Origin: an uncultured Alistipes sp.
GTDB taxonomy: Bacteria; Bacteroidota; Bacteroidia; Bacteroidales; Rikenellaceae
NCBI GenBank assembly: GCA_947367255.1
Contig: CANBCZ010000002.1
Span: 1 to 64,000, forward strand
Length of the DNA stretch: 64,000 nucleotides
Direction of reading: 5' to 3'
The notes under the pieces are model-generated. The model was not told where the DNA came from. It searched no databases and was given only the letters and a program-made list of their open reading frames with translations. Shown here piece after piece: positions 36,343 through 46,986 of the stretch; position 1 is the stretch's first letter, and each line of letters opens with the position of its first letter. The position numbers were made by a program, and so were the translations under genes.

Positions 36343-38454
36343 TTACTCTAAATCCTTCTTTTTACCCGATTTCTCGATAATTTCCTTTGCAAGACCTGCA
36401 GGAACCTCCTCGAAGTGTGAGAACTCCATTGATGAAGTTGCACGACCAGAAGAGATTGTACGCAGAACGGTTACGTAACCGAACATCTCTGACAGTGGCA
36501 CCTTAGCCTTAACCACGCGAGCGGTACCCTTAGACTCCATACCCTGGATCTGACCGCGACGCTTGTTAAGGTCACCGATGATATCACCCATGCTCTCCTC
36601 AGGAGTTACTACCTCTACTGACATGATTGGCTCCATGATTACAGAACCTGCCTTTGGAGCTGCCTGACGGAAACCGTTACGAGCACAGATCTCGAATGAG
36701 AGCTGGTCTGAGTCTACTGGGTGGAATGAACCATCCTTGAGGGTAACCTTCATAGAGTCGATAGTGTAACCTGCGAGTGCACCGTTAGCCATAGCAGACT
36801 CGAAGCCCTTCTGAACTGCTGGGATGAACTCACGTGGTACGTTACCACCCTTAACCTCGTCAATGAATGTAAGACCTGGCTTATCGTCATCTGCAGGACC
36901 GATCTCGAAGATGATGTCTGCGAACTTACCACGACCACCGGTCTGCTTCTTGAATACCTCGCGGTGCTGAACGGTAGTAGTAAGAGCCTCCTTGTAGTTA
37001 ACCTGTGGAGCACCCTGGTTGATCTCTACGCCGAACTCACGACGAAGACGGTCAACGATGATGTCGAGGTGGAGCTCACCCATACCGCTGATGATAGTCT
37101 GACCGCTCTCCTCATCTGTACGAACAGTGAAGGTTGGATCCTCCTCAGCGAGCTTAGCCAGTGCGATACCGAGCTTATCGAGATCCTTCTGAGTCTTAGG
37201 CTCAACTGCCAGACCGATAACCGGCTCTGGGAAGGTCATCTGCTCGAGGCTGATTGGTGCGTTCTCAGCGCAGAGGGTATCACCGGTGTGAATCTCCTTG
37301 AAACCTACTGCAGCGCAGATATCACCTGCTGTTACGCACTCCATAGGGTTCTGCTTGTTTGCGTGCATCTGGTAGATACGGCTGATACGCTCACGCTTAC
37401 CGCTACGTGCGTTGTAAACATAAGAACCAGCATCGAGCTTACCTGAGTAAACACGAACGAATGCCAGACGACCTACGAATGGGTCGGTTGCAATCTTAAA
37501 CGCCAGACCGCAGAATGGATCATCCTCAGATGCGTGACGAACCTCTGGCTCCTCAGTCTTAGGGTTTACACCCTCTACTGCAGGTACATCCAGTGGTGAT
37601 GGAAGGAACGCCATGATGTAATCGAGGAGCTTCTGAACACCCTTGTTGTGGAATGAAGAACCGCAGAGCATTGGTACGAGCGACATATTCATTGTAGCTG
37701 TACGGATTGCTGCGATAAGCTCATCCGGAGTGATTGAGTTAGGATCCTCGAAGAACTTCTCCATAAGCGCATCGTCGGTAGCAGCTACCTCCTCGATGAG
37801 CTTGTTTCGCCACTCCTCAGCCTCAGCCTTGAGGTTCTCAGGAATCTCACGAATCTCGAAGTTATCACGAACGGTCTTGTCGTCGTAATAGTAGATCGCG
37901 TTATTATAAATAAGGTCAATAAGACCCTCGAACTTATCCTCAACACCGATTGGGAGAACTACCGGAAGAGCGGTAGAACCGAAGTGCTCCTTAATCTGAG
38001 AGCAAACTGCGAGGAAGTCCGCACCTGTACGGTCCATCTTATTAACGTAACCGATACGAGGTACATTGTACTTATCAGCCTGACGCCATACGGTCTCAGA
38101 CTGTGGCTCAACACCACCTACAGCACAGAATGTAGCAACTGCGCCGTCGAGTACACGGAGTGAACGCTCTACCTCAACGGTAAAGTCAACGTGTCCCGGG
38201 GTGTCGATAAGGTTGATCTGATACTGGTGATCCTTGTAGTGCCAGAATGCTGTAGTAGCAGCAGAGGTAATGGTGATACCGCGCTCCTGCTCCTGAACCA
38301 TCCAGTCCATTGTAGCGGCACCCTCGTGGGTCTCGCCGATCTTGTGGGTTTTACCAGTATAGAAGAGAATACGCTCGGATGTAGTGGTCTTACCGGCATC
38401 GATGTGAGCCATGATACCGATATTTCTTGTGTATTTAAGATCTCTTGCAGCCAT
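36343..38454 (-). CDS. fusA: Elongation factor G
   Basis: 703-residue translocase GTPase. G1 is [19 protein letters not shown] near residue 16; [12 protein letters not shown] is G3 and [10 protein letters not shown] is G4. Domain IV contains [13 protein letters not shown] and GGRGKFADI. Standard place between rpsG and rpsJ. Confidence 0.98.
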   Translation of the reverse strand: MAARDLKYTRNIGIMAHIDAGKTTTSERILFYTGKTHKIGETHEGAATMDWMVQEQERGITITSAATTAFWHYKDHQYQINLIDTPGHVDFTVEVERSLRVLDGAVATFCAVGGVEPQSETVWRQADKYNVPRIGYVNKMDRTGADFLAVCSQIKEHFGSTALPVVLPIGVEDKFEGLIDLIYNNAIYYYDDKTVRDNFEIREIPENLKAEAEEWRNKLIEEVAATDDALMEKFFEDPNSITPDELIAAIRTATMNMSLVPMLCGSSFHNKGVQKLLDYIMAFLPSPLDVPAVEGVNPKTEEPEVRHASEDDPFCGLAFKIATDPFVGRLAFVRVYSGKLDAGSYVYNARSGKRERISRIYQMHANKQNPMECVTAGDICAAVGFKEIHTGDTLCAENAPISLEQMTFPEPVIGLAVEPKTQKDLDKLGIALAKLAEEDPTFTVRTDEESGQTIISGMGELHLDIIVDRLRREFGVEINQGAPQVNYKEALTTTVQHREVFKKQTGGRGKFADIIFEIGPADDDKPGLTFIDEVKGGNVPREFIPAVQKGFESAMANGALAGYTIDSMKVTLKDGSFHPVDSDQLSFEICARNGFRQAAPKAGSVIMEPIMSVEVVTPEESMGDIIGDLNKRRGQIQGMESKGTARVVKAKVPLSEMFGYVTVLRTISSGRATSSMEFSHFEEVPAGLAKEIIEKSGKKKDLE

Positions 38455-38473
38455 TGTCTGTCTCTCCTATAAA

Positions 38474-38950
38474 TTAAAATCTGAAGTGTGCAAATGCCTT
38501 GTTTGCCTCTGCCATGCGGTGCATCTCCTCCTTACGCTTGAATGCAGCACCCATAGAGTTGTAAGCATCTACTATCTCGCCGGCAAGCTTCTCTGCCATT
38601 GTCTTTCCGGAACGCTTACGCGCATAGAGTACAAGGTTCTTCATCGAAATAGAAATCTTGCGCTCCGGACGAACCTCCATTGGTACCTGGAATGTCGCAC
38701 CACCGATACGCTTCGATTTTACCTCGACCTGTGGAGTGATATTCTCAAGGGCTTGTTTCCAAACCTCAATTGGAGATTTATCAGCATCCTTCATCTTCTT
38801 GCCCACCAGCTCCAGAGAGTCGTAGAAAATGGTGTAGGCAATACTCTTCTTGCCATCCAACATAAGGTTGTTCACGAAACGTGTTACTGCCACGTCGTTG
38901 AACTTTGGATCAGGAAGTAGAGTGTGCTTCTTTGGCTTAGCTTTTCTCAT
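38474..38950 (-). CDS. rpsG: 30S ribosomal protein S7
   Basis: 158 residues; 30S head organiser. [27 protein letters not shown]-like [12 protein letters not shown] region (here [20 protein letters not shown]) and a conserved [17 protein letters not shown] end. Confidence 0.98.
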   Translation of the reverse strand: MRKAKPKKHTLLPDPKFNDVAVTRFVNNLMLDGKKSIAYTIFYDSLELVGKKMKDADKSPIEVWKQALENITPQVEVKSKRIGGATFQVPMEVRPERKISISMKNLVLYARKRSGKTMAEKLAGEIVDAYNSMGAAFKRKEEMHRMAEANKAFAHFRF

Positions 38951-38992
38951 TTTGTTTTCTCTTTCTTAGAATAGTTGTTAATTGTTCAAGGC

Positions 38993-39379
38993 TTATTTCT
39001 TAGCACCAGCCTTAGGGCGCTTTGCACCGTACTTAGAACGACGCTGACGACGACCGTCTACGCCTGCTGAATCGAGAGCACCACGAACGAGGTGATAACG
39101 AACACCCGGAAGGTCCTTAACACGACCACCGCGAACAAGTACAATAGAGTGCTCCTGCAAGTTGTGGCCCTCTCCTGGGATATAGGCGTTGACCTCCTTG
39201 CCATTGGTCAATCTTACACGTGCAACCTTACGCATCGCTGAGTTTGGCTTCTTAGGGGTGGTGGTGTACACACGAGTACAAACGCCACGACGCTGAGGGC
39301 ACGCTGCCAGAGCCGGAGACTTTGACTTATCCTCCATCTTGACTCTGCCGTTTCTTACTAACTGTTGAATAGTAGGCAT
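38993..39379 (-). CDS. rpsL: 30S ribosomal protein S12
   Basis: 128 residues; decoding-centre protein. [39 protein letters not shown] and [19 protein letters not shown]. The lysines in TPKKPNS and GRVKDLPG are the wild-type residues at known streptomycin-resistance sites. First gene of the 18-kb cluster. Confidence 0.98.
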   Translation of the reverse strand: MPTIQQLVRNGRVKMEDKSKSPALAACPQRRGVCTRVYTTTPKKPNSAMRKVARVRLTNGKEVNAYIPGEGHNLQEHSIVLVRGGRVKDLPGVRYHLVRGALDSAGVDGRRQRRSKYGAKRPKAGAKK

Positions 39380-39456
39380 TTATTAAACCTTTAATTTGTT
39401 AAACTTGCGGGGGTTTGACGCCCCAATTTCTATTTCGTTTTGCCTTTTGGCGGGTG

Positions 39457-39464
39457 CAAAGTTA
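39457..39464 (-). promoter_or_regulatory. -7 box of the ribosomal cluster
   Basis: TAACTTTG on the minus strand, 77 bp upstream of rpsL; the -33 TTG is not clear. Confidence 0.5.
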
Positions 39465-39738
39465 ATCAAAATTTTTTATTTACACTATATATATACCAAA
39501 ATTCGACCCCGAAACTGCCCCATTTCAGGGCATTTCAGCCCCTTTGCTTATTCTTTTTTCTTATATTTTGCACGTCCTAATAATTTTCATTTATAATCAA
39601 AAATATAACGGATTGGTTTACAGCGTGTTGCATATTGCACATTTTGAGCAAAAGAGGGAGTTGTGAAAATTTTTCAAAAATTCGGAGATAACCCGAAAAA
39701 ATCTTTCAAAAGTACGAGTTTTTAGGCAGTTACGGCAC

Positions 39739-39779
39739 AAAAATACCCCGAAATCGGTCTTTGCAAACCAACTTCGGGG
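39739..39779 (-). terminator. Terminator of the PHP/esterase unit
   Basis: Read leftward, CCCCGAAGTTGGT pairs with ACCGATTTCGGGG, followed by TATTTTTG. Confidence 0.75.
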
Positions 39780-39790
39780 CAGGTTGAATT

Positions 39791-39807
39791 TTATCGATTA
39801 TCGATAA
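39791..39807. repeat. Perfect 17-bp palindrome TTATCGAT-T-ATCGATAA
   Basis: Two 8-bp arms around a single T, located 6 bp past the stop of the esterase gene. It may be a protein-binding site or chance in AT-rich DNA. Confidence 0.5.
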
Positions 39808-39813
39808 ATAAAA

Positions 39814-40677
39814 CTACTCATTTTTGAACGAAAAGTTGAGTATCAGCGGCAGTGCTTCACGCCAGAATTTCCAGTCGTGTACACCATCTCGAACGCGGAA
39901 CTCTACAGCCACATTTCCACGCTTCATTTCGCTAAAGAAATCGAGGTTTGTCTGTATCAAACTATCGTCATCTCCGCAGTCCAACATCCAGCGAACAGTA
40001 CGCAATTTTTCGAGCTGTTCAGGGGTTGCATGGCGCAAATACTCGACAGGCGAAGTCTGCGCAACAGACCACAACCACTCGATCTCATCCGGGTTTGTAG
40101 AGACCTTACTTATCGCGCGATAACGGTGGTCAAGAAGACCGCTTGTAGAGTAGCAGGCGTTGAACATTTCGGGGTGTCTTTGAGCGTAGACCACAGAGCC
40201 TCCGCCGCCCATCGAAAGACCCGCAATAGCGCGACCCTCTTTAGTAGCTATAGTCCTGTAAGTCTGGTCGATATAAGGGATAAACTCCTGAAAAAAGAAG
40301 TCCTCATAAGACCAATCGCGAACATTGAAATAGCCCATATTTTTACCGCCTCGGCGAGGACCGATGCCCGTTGCATCAGGCATCACGACAATCATCTTTA
40401 CAGCCTCTCCTTTGTCAATCATCTCGTCGGTAATACGAGGCTGTTCGCCACCTCCGTCGCGGTTCCACGACTTGTGATTTCCCCACGCTCCGTGCAGCAG
40501 GTAGAGCACCGGATAACGCTCGGTAGATTTGTCGTAGCCGTCAGGCAGATAGATCGAATAACTCTTCTCCACGCCGAGAATTTCACTCTTTACGGTCAGA
40601 TGTTCGAGGCGACTCTGAGCCTCAACTGTCACAGTTGCAGCAAGCAACGACAGGGCAAAAAGAACGATCTTTTTCAT
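39814..40677 (-). CDS. Secreted esterase (CE1/esterase-D type)
   Basis: 287 residues with signal peptide (MKKIVLFALSLLAATVTVEA). PF00756-type alpha/beta hydrolase, the family of feruloyl and acetyl-xylan esterases. VLYLLHGAWGNHKSW gives the oxyanion region, GLSMGGGG the nucleophile Ser, LDCGDDDSL a plausible acid and RDGVHDWKFWRE the His. Third gene of a leftward unit behind two PHP proteins (15-nt gap). Confidence 0.88.
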   Translation of the reverse strand: MKKIVLFALSLLAATVTVEAQSRLEHLTVKSEILGVEKSYSIYLPDGYDKSTERYPVLYLLHGAWGNHKSWNRDGGGEQPRITDEMIDKGEAVKMIVVMPDATGIGPRRGGKNMGYFNVRDWSYEDFFFQEFIPYIDQTYRTIATKEGRAIAGLSMGGGGSVVYAQRHPEMFNACYSTSGLLDHRYRAISKVSTNPDEIEWLWSVAQTSPVEYLRHATPEQLEKLRTVRWMLDCGDDDSLIQTNLDFFSEMKRGNVAVEFRVRDGVHDWKFWREALPLILNFSFKNE

Positions 40678-40692
40678 ATCTTCAAACTATTA

Positions 40693-41877
40693 TTATTTAT
40701 CTATTTCGAGAGTAACTTTCGGATGGTTGTAGTCCACAATCCACATATTATCGACATGGAATACCGGTTTTGTAGCCTCGACATCGGTTTTATCCTTACC
40801 AATGCTCACCAAAATCGGTTTGAACGGCTCCAGCTCGTAGATAGTCTTGCCGCGACGCAGACGAAGAGTTATAGAGGAGTTGTTGGTAAGCATATAGACA
40901 TGCTCATTGTTCTTCTTATCAACCTTCGTCACACGACAATCTACCGCCGCATTGAGGTACTCTACAAGCCACGACTCCTCGCCGATAAGATTACCTCCCG
41001 AATAGGCGATTGTGCGGTGCTTTAGGATTGCATCCTTAACAGCCTTCTCTGTCAGTTCCTTTGCCAAAACGATGGTCATTGTGCGATAGAGACCCAGCTG
41101 ATTGAAGCGATGCGCAGTCATAGTATGCTCGTCGGTATTTGCAAACATCGTGAGCTTCTCGTCAATACAGCGACGAACGATATGCGGATAGAATGTATAA
41201 CCATTTGCCACCTCTACGCCGTCAATCAGACCCTCGCCATAGACCTGCTCGTGAAACTCGGTCTTGTCACTTGTCTTACGACGCCACGCCGGATGGTTGT
41301 GGACAACAATACCGCCCTGCGCCTTCACCTTACGGAAAGCCTCAGCCAGATCCTCGTCATACAGATCATTCAAGTCATTGAGGAACAGCGCGTTGAAGTG
41401 TCCGTGAGTCTCGGCATTTCGAGCCATCTCACAACCCTTTATAAGCAGCATCGGGAAACCACTCTTCTCCAACTGATTTACAGCCTCCTGATGAATGGCG
41501 TTAAAGTCCGCCTTGACACAATTCGCCTTCTTTGCCGACTGATACTTGACATTGGCATTATACGGAGCGATAACCTTGAAGAAGTTTTGCTCTCCTCGAC
41601 GACCCTCGTAGTGGTCGGTAATGGCAATAATGTCGAGTCCGTCCATCCACGCCTCGACAACGCGACCCGCAGGGTTTACACGACCATCAGAGTAGGAGGT
41701 GTGTATATGAAAATCTCCCTTGTAACAGTTAAAACCCTTTACTTGTGGCAGGACAATCTCCGTACGGCGACCGGAGACCTCGTTAAAAGTTCTCACTGCG
41801 TGCGGAATCTTCTTCTCCGCCACAGCTGTTGCTCCGACAGCAAACACTGCAAGAGCAAAGATGATCAATCTCTTCAT
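40693..41877 (-). CDS. Secreted PHP-domain phosphoesterase, copy 2
   Basis: 394 residues with signal peptide. The PHP motif FHIHTSYSDG follows at about residue 55-65, then ITDHYEGRRGEQ and HNHPAWR and ANTDEHTM supply further metal ligands. The family resembles phosphoesterases annotated as Sb-PDE-type. The C-terminal ~90 residues form a beta domain. Paralogue of the gene at 41894, 16 nt upstream. Substrate unknown. Confidence 0.85.
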   Translation of the reverse strand: MKRLIIFALAVFAVGATAVAEKKIPHAVRTFNEVSGRRTEIVLPQVKGFNCYKGDFHIHTSYSDGRVNPAGRVVEAWMDGLDIIAITDHYEGRRGEQNFFKVIAPYNANVKYQSAKKANCVKADFNAIHQEAVNQLEKSGFPMLLIKGCEMARNAETHGHFNALFLNDLNDLYDEDLAEAFRKVKAQGGIVVHNHPAWRRKTSDKTEFHEQVYGEGLIDGVEVANGYTFYPHIVRRCIDEKLTMFANTDEHTMTAHRFNQLGLYRTMTIVLAKELTEKAVKDAILKHRTIAYSGGNLIGEESWLVEYLNAAVDCRVTKVDKKNNEHVYMLTNNSSITLRLRRGKTIYELEPFKPILVSIGKDKTDVEATKPVFHVDNMWIVDYNHPKVTLEIDK

Positions 41878-41893
41878 ATTGTTGAATTTTAGG

Positions 41894-43039
41894 TTATTTA
41901 ATCGTTACTGCCAGATGTTCGTTCTCTCCGCACCACATATTGAGCACTGTGCACTGCAGCGGCTTGCCAATCTTAGCATTGACAATAGTCGATGACAGCG
42001 GGTGCAAAATAACAGGATTACCCTTACCAATACGGAGCGTATAAGGCAGTGATGTAGTGTTAGTTATCATCACGCGCTGACTCTTCTTCTTTTTATCCAC
42101 CGACAACCTCTTTGTGGTAATTGAAGCCTCAAAAAACTCCTTGAGCAACTTCTCCTCGCCGCCTATAGTTCCAAACGAGTAGCAGAGCGTACGACGTGCC
42201 TCTAAAGCCTCACGCAGGCTCTCCAGAGTACACTCCTTGGCAAAGATGATTGTCATATTACGCAGATGACCGTTATAGCGATACTGCTGCGCTGTTGTTG
42301 CGTGGATATCTGTATTTGAGGTCATAAAGAGTTTGTGTTCCTTGGCGGTATTGAAGGTTCTCGGGTAGAAGGCTGAACCATTCATAAGCTCCACACCATC
42401 AACCACCCCTTCTGCATATACAGCCTTTTCAAACTCTGTCATCTCCAAAGTCGAGTGGCGCCAACCGGGGTGGTTATGCATAATCAGTGCACCCTGCTTG
42501 TCAGCATTGCGAATGCTCTGCATAGCATCATAATCGTAAATCACGCTGTTGTCGGTAGTAAAGAGGGCATTGAAGTGACCCTGAGTCTTTGCATCACCCG
42601 TAAGTTCGACGCCCGGAATAACGACCACTCCGAAGGTCTCTGCAACCTTTGTCGCGCTTGTAACAGCCTTGACAGCACTTGAACTCTTCTTCAACCTTAC
42701 GCTCTCAGGAGTAGGCAGACCCTCAGTATCGGGTACAGGTCTTATGGACATATGCTCAGTAGCAGCAATAACATCCATACCATCGCACCAAGCCTCCTCC
42801 ACTCGACCCTTAATATTCACAACGCCATCTGTAAGCGTGCTGTGAATATGTAAATCTGCCTTGTATGGGTTGTAACCAGCTACCGATGGAAGTATTATCT
42901 CCCTGCGAGACAGACGCATATACCCTGTCGGCAGAAGGGTCTGAGGTTCGGTAGCACTCTGGTATCGAGTAGTATACTCCTGCGCCACAGCAGAGAGCGA
43001 CACAAGCAATGCACATAGGAAAAAGAGTCTTTTTTTCAT
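41894..43039 (-). CDS. Secreted PHP-domain phosphoesterase, copy 1
   Basis: 381 residues with signal peptide (MKKRLFFLCALLVSLSAVAQ). PHP metal motifs LHIHSTLTDG, AATEHMS, HNHPGWR and SNTDIHATT are all present. It shares layout with the next gene (HNHP...W, tandem copies) but has clearly diverged. First gene of the unit, promoter at 43128-43098. Confidence 0.85.
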   Translation of the reverse strand: MKKRLFFLCALLVSLSAVAQEYTTRYQSATEPQTLLPTGYMRLSRREIILPSVAGYNPYKADLHIHSTLTDGVVNIKGRVEEAWCDGMDVIAATEHMSIRPVPDTEGLPTPESVRLKKSSSAVKAVTSATKVAETFGVVVIPGVELTGDAKTQGHFNALFTTDNSVIYDYDAMQSIRNADKQGALIMHNHPGWRHSTLEMTEFEKAVYAEGVVDGVELMNGSAFYPRTFNTAKEHKLFMTSNTDIHATTAQQYRYNGHLRNMTIIFAKECTLESLREALEARRTLCYSFGTIGGEEKLLKEFFEASITTKRLSVDKKKKSQRVMITNTTSLPYTLRIGKGNPVILHPLSSTIVNAKIGKPLQCTVLNMWCGENEHLAVTIK

Positions 43040-43097
43040 AGTTTTAGGTTGTTTTTAGGTTTCGTTTCGTTGCGCAATGCCCACATTAGGCATAATA

Positions 43098-43128
43098 CAA
43101 AGTTAATTACAAAAACTCAAAAATACAA
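43098..43128 (-). promoter_or_regulatory. Promoter of the PHP/esterase unit
   Basis: TTG (43128-43126), 20 bases, TAACTTTG (43105-43098) on the minus strand; leader of about 50 nt. Confidence 0.65.
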
Positions 43129-43201
43129 ATCTGATACTCTGCACACTTTGCAATAGTTGAAAAATCTTGCCGCTGCGTGCCATTTTTACGCTAAAATTTA
43201 C

Positions 43202-43209
43202 TACCTTTG
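43202..43209 (+). promoter_or_regulatory. -7 box of leuS
   Basis: TACCTTTG, ~105 bp upstream of the leuS ATG; -33 not clear. Confidence 0.5.
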
Positions 43210-43226
43210 CGAGTCAGATTCTCGCG

Positions 43227-43247
43227 TATGCGTTGCGCGAACGCATA
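43227..43247 (+). promoter_or_regulatory. Hairpin in the leuS leader
   Basis: TATGCGTT (43227-43234) and AACGCATA (43240-43247) form an 8-bp stem with loop GCGCG shortly after the expected transcription start. No leucine-codon leader peptide or T-box was recognised; function unknown. Confidence 0.45.
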
Positions 43248-43313
43248 ATGCAGATGCACGCGAAGAGCAAAACAGACTGATTAGCAAACAAATAACAACA
43301 AAAATAGTTTATT

Positions 43314-46061
43314 ATGGAGTACAATTTCAGAGAGATTGAAGCCAAATGGCAGAAAGAGTGGAAAGAGCGCGGCGTCTATCGCGTCGATGTAGACGAGAGC
43401 CGCCCGAAGTTTTATGTGCTTGATATGTTCCCATATCCATCGGGAGCCGGTCTGCACGTAGGTCACCCACTCGGCTACATCGCTTCAGACATCTATTCAC
43501 GCTACAAGCGTCTGTGCGGTTTCAATGTACTGCACCCTATGGGCTACGATGCCTTCGGTCTTCCGGCAGAGCAGTATGCCATCCAGACAGGTCAGCACCC
43601 TGCAGTAACTACCGAGAAGAATATTGCCCGCTATCGTGAGCAGCTCGACAAGATCGGTTTCTGCTACGACTGGGAGCGCGAGGTACGCACCTGCGAGCCT
43701 GAATACTACAAGTGGACCCAGTGGGCATTCCTCAAGATGTTCGCCCACTACTATGACCGCAAGCAGCAGAAGGCGGCACCTATCGAGGAGCTTGTTGCAC
43801 ACTTTGCAGCACACGGCACCGAGGGCGTTGATGCAGCTTGTACTACCGAGATGAAGTTTACAGCAGCCGAGTGGGCAGCGATGACCGAGGAGGAGCAGGA
43901 GCAGGTTCTGCAGAACTATCGCCTCGCCTTCCGCGCAGATACTATGGTAAACTGGTGTCCGCAGCTGGGTACCGTACTTGCTAACGACGAGGTTAAAGAT
44001 GGTCTCTCTGTTCGTGGCGGTTTCCCGGTGGAGCAGAAGCGTATGAAGCAGTGGCTGCTTCGCGTTACGGCATATGCACAGCGTATGCTCGACGGTCTTG
44101 ACAACCTCGAGTGGAGCGACTCTCTGAAGGAGATTCAGCGCAACTGGATTGGTCGCTCGGAGGGTGCACAGGTATTCTTCGACGCACAGATGGCTGACGG
44201 CACTACCCGCAAGCTCGAGATCTTCACAACACGCCCTGACACAATCTTCGGCGTAACCTTTATGGTTGTAGCCCCTGAGCACGAGTGGCTTGCAGATATG
44301 ACCACCGCAGAGCAGAAGGCTGCTGTCGAGGAGTATATCGAGCAGACAAAGAAGCGCTCGGAGCGTGAGCGTATTGCCGAGACAAAGCGCGTGAGCGGTG
44401 TATTTACCGGTGCTTATGCAACCAATCCGTTCACCGGCAAGCAGATTCCTATCTACGCATCAGACTATGTACTTGCAGGCTACGGCACAGGTGCAATTAT
44501 GGCAGTCCCTGCGCACGACTCTCGCGACTACGCCTTTGCCCGTCACTTCGGTCTGGATATCGTCCCTGTAGTTGAAGGTGGCGACCTTACCGTTGCCTCA
44601 TACGACGCCAAGGAGGGTGCAATGATCAACTCCGACTTCCTCAACGGCACAGATGTCAAGGAGGCTATCTACAAGATGTTCGAGGAGGTTGAGCGTCGCG
44701 GTCTTGGCAAGCGCCTTGTAAACTACCGTCTGCGCGATGCCATCTTCTCTCGCCAGCGCTACTGGGGTGAGCCGTTCCCTATTCGTTATGAGGGCAATAT
44801 CGCGCGCCCTGTAGCTGAGAGCGAGCTTCCTGTAACACTTCCTCCTATCGAGAATTTCGGTCCTACCGAGCAGGGTGAGCCACCGCTCGCACGCGTTGAG
44901 GGTTGGGAGTACGAGCTCTCGACAATGCCGGGCTTTGCAGGTTCATCTGCATACTTCCTCCGCTATATGGACCCACGCAACAACGAGGCGTTGGTTTCAA
45001 AGCGCGCAAATGAGTATTGGAGAAATGTAGACCTCTATATCGGCGGTATCGAGCACGCTACAGGTCACCTTATGTACTCTCGTTTTTGGAATATGTTCCT
45101 CTACGACCTCGGTTATGTGTGCGAGAGCGAGCCATTCAAGAAGCTTGTCAATCAGGGTATGATTCAGGGTCGCTCAAACTTCGTATATCGCGTTGTAGGT
45201 ACAAATAAGTTCGTATCTCTCAATCTGAAGGGCGACTACCAGACACAGGAGATTCATGTAGATGTAAATATCGTCAAGAATGATGTTCTCGACCTCGATG
45301 CCTTCCGTGCTTGGCGTCCTGAGTTCAAGGATGCCGAGTTTATCCTTGAGAATGGTCAGTACATCTGCGGCTGGGCTGTAGAGAAGATGTCGAAGTCTAT
45401 GTTCAATGTCGTAAACCCTGACTTTATCGTTGAGCAGTACGGCGCCGACACTCTGCGTATGTACGAGATGTTCCTCGGTCCGCTCGAGCAGTCTAAGCCT
45501 TGGGATACAAACGGTATTGACGGTGTGCACAAGTTCCTGCGTCGCTTCTGGCGCCTCTTCTTCGACCGCAACGGCGAGTGGGCTGTAAACAACGAGCAGC
45601 CGACAGAGAAGGAGCTCAAGACACTCCACAAGACTATCAAGAAGATTCGCGAGGATATCGAGAACTTCTCGTTCAACACCTCTGTTGCAGCCTTTATGAT
45701 CTGCATCAACGAGCTGGGCGAGTGCCACAAGCGCGAGATTCTCGAGCCGCTTACTATCCTGCTTGCTCCATTTGCTCCGCACATCACAGAGCAGCTCTGG
45801 AGTATGCTCGGTGGCGAGCAGACCATCTTCAACGCTGCTTACCCTGTATGCAACGAGAAGTTCCTCGTCGAGAGTAGCTTCGAGTACCCTATCATGATCA
45901 ACGGCAAACTCCGTTGCAAGCAGGTATATCCTCTCAGCGCAACCCCTGCAGAGCTTCAGGCAGATGTTGTAACAAAGGAGGAGGTACAGCGTTGGCTTGA
46001 GGGTGCAACCCCTAAGAAGATTATCGTTGTTCCGGGCAAGATTATCAACATCGTAAAGTAA
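43314..46061 (+). CDS. leuS: Leucyl-tRNA synthetase
   Basis: 915-residue class I synthetase charging tRNA-Leu. HIGH-type motif in [16 protein letters not shown], editing domain with [15 protein letters not shown] and AVPAHDSRD, and KMSKS in [12 protein letters not shown]. The anticodon-binding domain lies at the C-terminus. The stop overlaps the ATG of the first esterase gene (TAATG), so the esterase array is probably co-expressed with it. Confidence 0.98.
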   Translation: MEYNFREIEAKWQKEWKERGVYRVDVDESRPKFYVLDMFPYPSGAGLHVGHPLGYIASDIYSRYKRLCGFNVLHPMGYDAFGLPAEQYAIQTGQHPAVTTEKNIARYREQLDKIGFCYDWEREVRTCEPEYYKWTQWAFLKMFAHYYDRKQQKAAPIEELVAHFAAHGTEGVDAACTTEMKFTAAEWAAMTEEEQEQVLQNYRLAFRADTMVNWCPQLGTVLANDEVKDGLSVRGGFPVEQKRMKQWLLRVTAYAQRMLDGLDNLEWSDSLKEIQRNWIGRSEGAQVFFDAQMADGTTRKLEIFTTRPDTIFGVTFMVVAPEHEWLADMTTAEQKAAVEEYIEQTKKRSERERIAETKRVSGVFTGAYATNPFTGKQIPIYASDYVLAGYGTGAIMAVPAHDSRDYAFARHFGLDIVPVVEGGDLTVASYDAKEGAMINSDFLNGTDVKEAIYKMFEEVERRGLGKRLVNYRLRDAIFSRQRYWGEPFPIRYEGNIARPVAESELPVTLPPIENFGPTEQGEPPLARVEGWEYELSTMPGFAGSSAYFLRYMDPRNNEALVSKRANEYWRNVDLYIGGIEHATGHLMYSRFWNMFLYDLGYVCESEPFKKLVNQGMIQGRSNFVYRVVGTNKFVSLNLKGDYQTQEIHVDVNIVKNDVLDLDAFRAWRPEFKDAEFILENGQYICGWAVEKMSKSMFNVVNPDFIVEQYGADTLRMYEMFLGPLEQSKPWDTNGIDGVHKFLRRFWRLFFDRNGEWAVNNEQPTEKELKTLHKTIKKIREDIENFSFNTSVAAFMICINELGECHKREILEPLTILLAPFAPHITEQLWSMLGGEQTIFNAAYPVCNEKFLVESSFEYPIMINGKLRCKQVYPLSATPAELQADVVTKEEVQRWLEGATPKKIIVVPGKIINIVK

Positions 46062-46969
46062 TGAAACGAACACTCATAATCCTTATTGCAGCTGTGGTTA
46101 CATCGGTAGCCACAGCTCAGAAGGCTATTGTTCTCTCTCTGGAGCAGAGTGGTGCCGACGAGATTATCGAAAATCTCTGGAACAACGCCACAGCTCCTCA
46201 CTCAAACGGCATCACTGCCGATGAGAGCATAAATGAGAAGTGCGAACTCGAAAATACCACACAAACCGACCTCTACATCTACAAGGCTGACCCCGCAATA
46301 GCTACAGGTCAGGCAGTAGTTGTCGTTCCGGGTGGTGGCTACCGCAAGGTCTGCATCAAGTATGACGGCTTTGAGGTGGCAAAGTACCTCCGCAGCATAG
46401 GCATCACTGCCGTTTTGGTAAAATACCGCCTCCCAAACGGACACAATGAGGTTCCGCTGGAGGATGCACAGCTGGCTATGCACTACACTCGCACCGAGGG
46501 TGCAAAGTGGGGCGTAGATCCTACGCAGGTAGGTATTCTCGGCAGCTCGGCAGGTGGTTATCTCGCTGCGCATGTATCGACAGTAACACCGGATGAGCAG
46601 AAGCCGGCATTTGCCATCCTCATCTACCCCGTTATCTCGGGCACAACACACAGCACGCACCACGGAACCTTCAACTATATGCTCGGAAAACTGCGCACAG
46701 ATGCCGAGCAGGAGTACCTCTCTCTTGAGAATCGCGTTACTGCAACCACTCCGCCGACATTGCTGCTGCTTGCCGATGATGACCTGACAGTTCCGACCAC
46801 AAGCTCTATGCGCTACTACAAGGCGCTACGCAGATTTGGCATCCCTGCAGCAATGCACGTATTCCCTTCGGGAGGTCACGGCTGGGCGGGTCACGACGAG
46901 TATCGTTATGCCGAGCCGGCGAAGGAGGCTATTGCCGACTGGTTAAAGATTGACAAAGTACGCAAATAG
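46061..46969 (+). CDS. Secreted alpha/beta hydrolase (esterase), array copy 1
   Basis: 302 residues with signal peptide (cleavage near Ala19-Gln20). BD-FAE/hormone-sensitive-lipase-like esterase: oxyanion loop VPGGGY (89-94), nucleophile Ser163 in GSSAGG, acid near Asp241 in ADDDLTVP, His273 in PSGGHGW. Probably deacylates sugars or other esters in the periplasm. One of six tandem copies; groups with copies 2 and 6 by the IYKADPA..ATGQ segment. Overlaps leuS by one base. Confidence 0.88.
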   Translation: MKRTLIILIAAVVTSVATAQKAIVLSLEQSGADEIIENLWNNATAPHSNGITADESINEKCELENTTQTDLYIYKADPAIATGQAVVVVPGGGYRKVCIKYDGFEVAKYLRSIGITAVLVKYRLPNGHNEVPLEDAQLAMHYTRTEGAKWGVDPTQVGILGSSAGGYLAAHVSTVTPDEQKPAFAILIYPVISGTTHSTHHGTFNYMLGKLRTDAEQEYLSLENRVTATTPPTLLLLADDDLTVPTTSSMRYYKALRRFGIPAAMHVFPSGGHGWAGHDEYRYAEPAKEAIADWLKIDKVRK

Positions 46970-46986
46970 ACCTAAACTACAAACCT

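Larger units (their letters stand above)
39380..39813. other. 434-bp non-coding gap before rpsL
   Basis: No gene found. It holds the rpsL leader with a small GGGG/CCCC hairpin (39405-39425), the str -7 box (39457-39464), a weak TGCCC/GGGCA hairpin (39516-39532), the terminator of the upstream unit (39739-39779) and the palindrome 39791-39807. The AT-rich stretch 39535-39735 shows nothing I recognise. Confidence 0.7.

Noticed and set aside
39535..39735. Possible small gene or RNA in the AT-rich gap before rpsL
   Set aside because: No start-stop pair with coding character and no strong stem was found.
39877..41025. 382-codon plus-strand open frame opposite the esterase and PHP genes
   Set aside because: It crosses two real genes and their junction on the opposite strand with no family similarity.
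43210..43313. T-box or leucine attenuator before leuS
   Set aside because: No T-box sequence, leucine-rich leader peptide or terminator T tract is visible.
45174..46073. 299-codon minus-strand open frame opposite leuS
   Set aside because: Shadow of leuS; leuS motifs on the plus strand are decisive.
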